Shown here: positions 4,727 to 5,547 of the stretch, piece after piece
Layout of the letters: every line of letters starts with the position of its first letter
How positions within the stretch are numbered: the first letter of the stretch is position 1
Assembly (NCBI GenBank): GCA_946480485.1
Contig: CAMLJW010000362.1
Span: 1-5,547 of the forward strand
Origin: an uncultured Streptomyces sp.
Lineage (GTDB): Bacteria > Actinomycetota > Actinomycetes > Streptomycetales > Streptomycetaceae
Direction: 5' to 3'
DNA length: 5,547 nucleotides
The notes under the pieces: generated by a model
Database searches by the model: none
What the model saw: only the letters and a program-made list of their open reading frames with translations
Told to the model about the DNA's origin: nothing
Position numbers and translations under genes: made by a program

Positions 4727-5547
4727 ATGACGAGCCAGCACCAGCACACCCCCGGTGCGGACCAGATCCGCCGGGCCCCCAAGGTCCTGCTGCACGACCA
4801 CCTCGACGGGGGCCCGCGCCCCGGAACGATCGTCGACCTGGCCCGCGAGACGGGGTACGAAAACCTCCCCGAGACCGACCCCGACAAGCTCGGCGTCTGG
4901 TTCCGCGAGGCCGCCGACTCCGGCTCCCTGGAGCGGTACCTGGAGACCTTCGCGCACACCTGCGCCGTCATGCAGGCCCGCGACGCGCTGGTGCGGGTCG
5001 CCGCCGAGTGCGCGGAGGACCTGGCCGAGGACGGGGTCGTCTACGCCGAGGTGCGGTACGCACCCGAGCAGCACCTCGAAGCCGGGCTCACCCTCGAAGA
5101 GGTCGTCGAGGCCGTCAACGAGGGCTTCCGGGAGGGCGAGCGGCGCGCCCGGGAGAGCGGTTACCGGATCCGTGTCGGCGCCCTCCTGACCGCCATGCGG
5201 CACGCGGCGCGTGCCCTGGAGATCGCCGAACTGGCCAACCGCTACCGAGACGTGGGCGTCGTCGGCTTCGATATCGCGGGCGCCGAAGCCGGCTTCCCGC
5301 CCACCCGCCACCTGGACGCCTTCGAGTACCTGCGCCAGCAGAACGCGCACTTCACGATCCACGCCGGGGAGGCGTTCGGGCTGCCGTCGATCTGGCAGGC
5401 CCTGCAGTGGTGCGGCGCCGACCGGCTCGGCCACGGCGTGCGCATCGTCGACGACATCAAGGGTCCGGCCGGCGCCGAGCAGCTCGGTCGGCTGGCGGCG
5501 TACATCCGCGACACTCGGCTGCCGCTCGAGCTGTGCCCGACCTCGAA
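4727..5547 (+). CDS. add: Adenosine deaminase, 3' end outside the window
   Basis: Adenosine deaminase hydrolyses adenosine and deoxyadenosine to inosine and deoxyinosine plus ammonia, a cytoplasmic, zinc-dependent step of purine salvage. The first 273 codons are present. Zinc ligands His23 and His25 are in [18 protein letters not shown] and [12 protein letters not shown] follow near the middle. HAGEAFG (His212, catalytic Glu215) and GHGVR (His236, catalytic) are in place. The window ends inside CPTS (270-273), the start of the CPTSN motif. The Asp pair that completes the zinc site would come soon after the edge. The frame is open to the end with no defects. ATG 4727 was chosen because TATGGT sits 6 bases upstream and the family motif begins at the usual distance. 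An in-frame ATG at 4694 would add 11 residues but its codons overlap the palindrome and the -10. The family call is very secure; final length cannot be seen. Confidence 0.96.
   Translation, partial: MTSQHQHTPGADQIRRAPKVLLHDHLDGGPRPGTIVDLARETGYENLPETDPDKLGVWFREAADSGSLERYLETFAHTCAVMQARDALVRVAAECAEDLAEDGVVYAEVRYAPEQHLEAGLTLEEVVEAVNEGFREGERRARESGYRIRVGALLTAMRHAARALEIAELANRYRDVGVVGFDIAGAEAGFPPTRHLDAFEYLRQQNAHFTIHAGEAFGLPSIWQALQWCGADRLGHGVRIVDDIKGPAGAEQLGRLAAYIRDTRLPLELCPTS

Noticed and set aside
3734..5434. A 566-codon open frame on the minus strand opposite add and across the hydrolase gene
   Set aside because: It runs antisense to a clear adenosine deaminase and out of frame with the hydrolase. 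The composition is low-complexity Arg/Gly/Ala with no family features, as expected of shadow frames in high-G+C DNA.

Overview
The very high G+C content, strong codon bias for G or C in third positions, long spurious open frames on the antisense strands and the families present all point to a Streptomyces or closely related actinomycete chromosome. The window holds five protein genes, the last cut off by the right edge, and no RNA genes, insertion sequences, CRISPR arrays or phage genes.

Layout: (1) 36-1052, minus strand: an ECF-type sigma factor carrying an extra SnoaL-like C-terminal domain. (2) 1053-1441: a 389-base gene-free stretch. It has a G-rich (minus strand) 8-bp tandem repeat and a large imperfect palindrome of the kind scattered between Streptomyces genes. 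(3) 1442-2764, minus strand: an MFS efflux-type transporter resembling E. coli YnfM. (4) 2827-3780, plus strand: a LysR-type regulator transcribed divergently from the transporter, the same arrangement as ynfL/ynfM. (5) 3841-4614, minus strand: an alpha/beta-hydrolase-fold protein, convergent with the LysR gene, whose nucleophile position is glycine. (6) 4727-5547, plus strand: the first 273 codons of adenosine deaminase (add).

The two divergent intergenic regions are the richest parts. Between transporter and regulator there are three short dyads about 30-33 bp apart. One fits the T-N11-A LysR box and overlaps the -35 of the transporter promoter. Upstream of add, a perfect 12-bp palindrome sits just before a TATGGT -10 element. 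In three of the five genes the -10 element lies 6-7 bases before the ATG and no Shine-Dalgarno sequence is visible, which suggests leaderless mRNAs. The sigma gene has a clear AGGGGT ribosome binding site instead.

Functionally this looks like ordinary core or near-core chromosome: a regulator-plus-efflux unit, a stand-alone sigma factor, and purine nucleoside salvage. I see no multi-gene novel system. The items worth following up are the candidate operators, the possible leaderless starts, the hydrolase that has lost its nucleophile, and the structured gap at 1053-1441.
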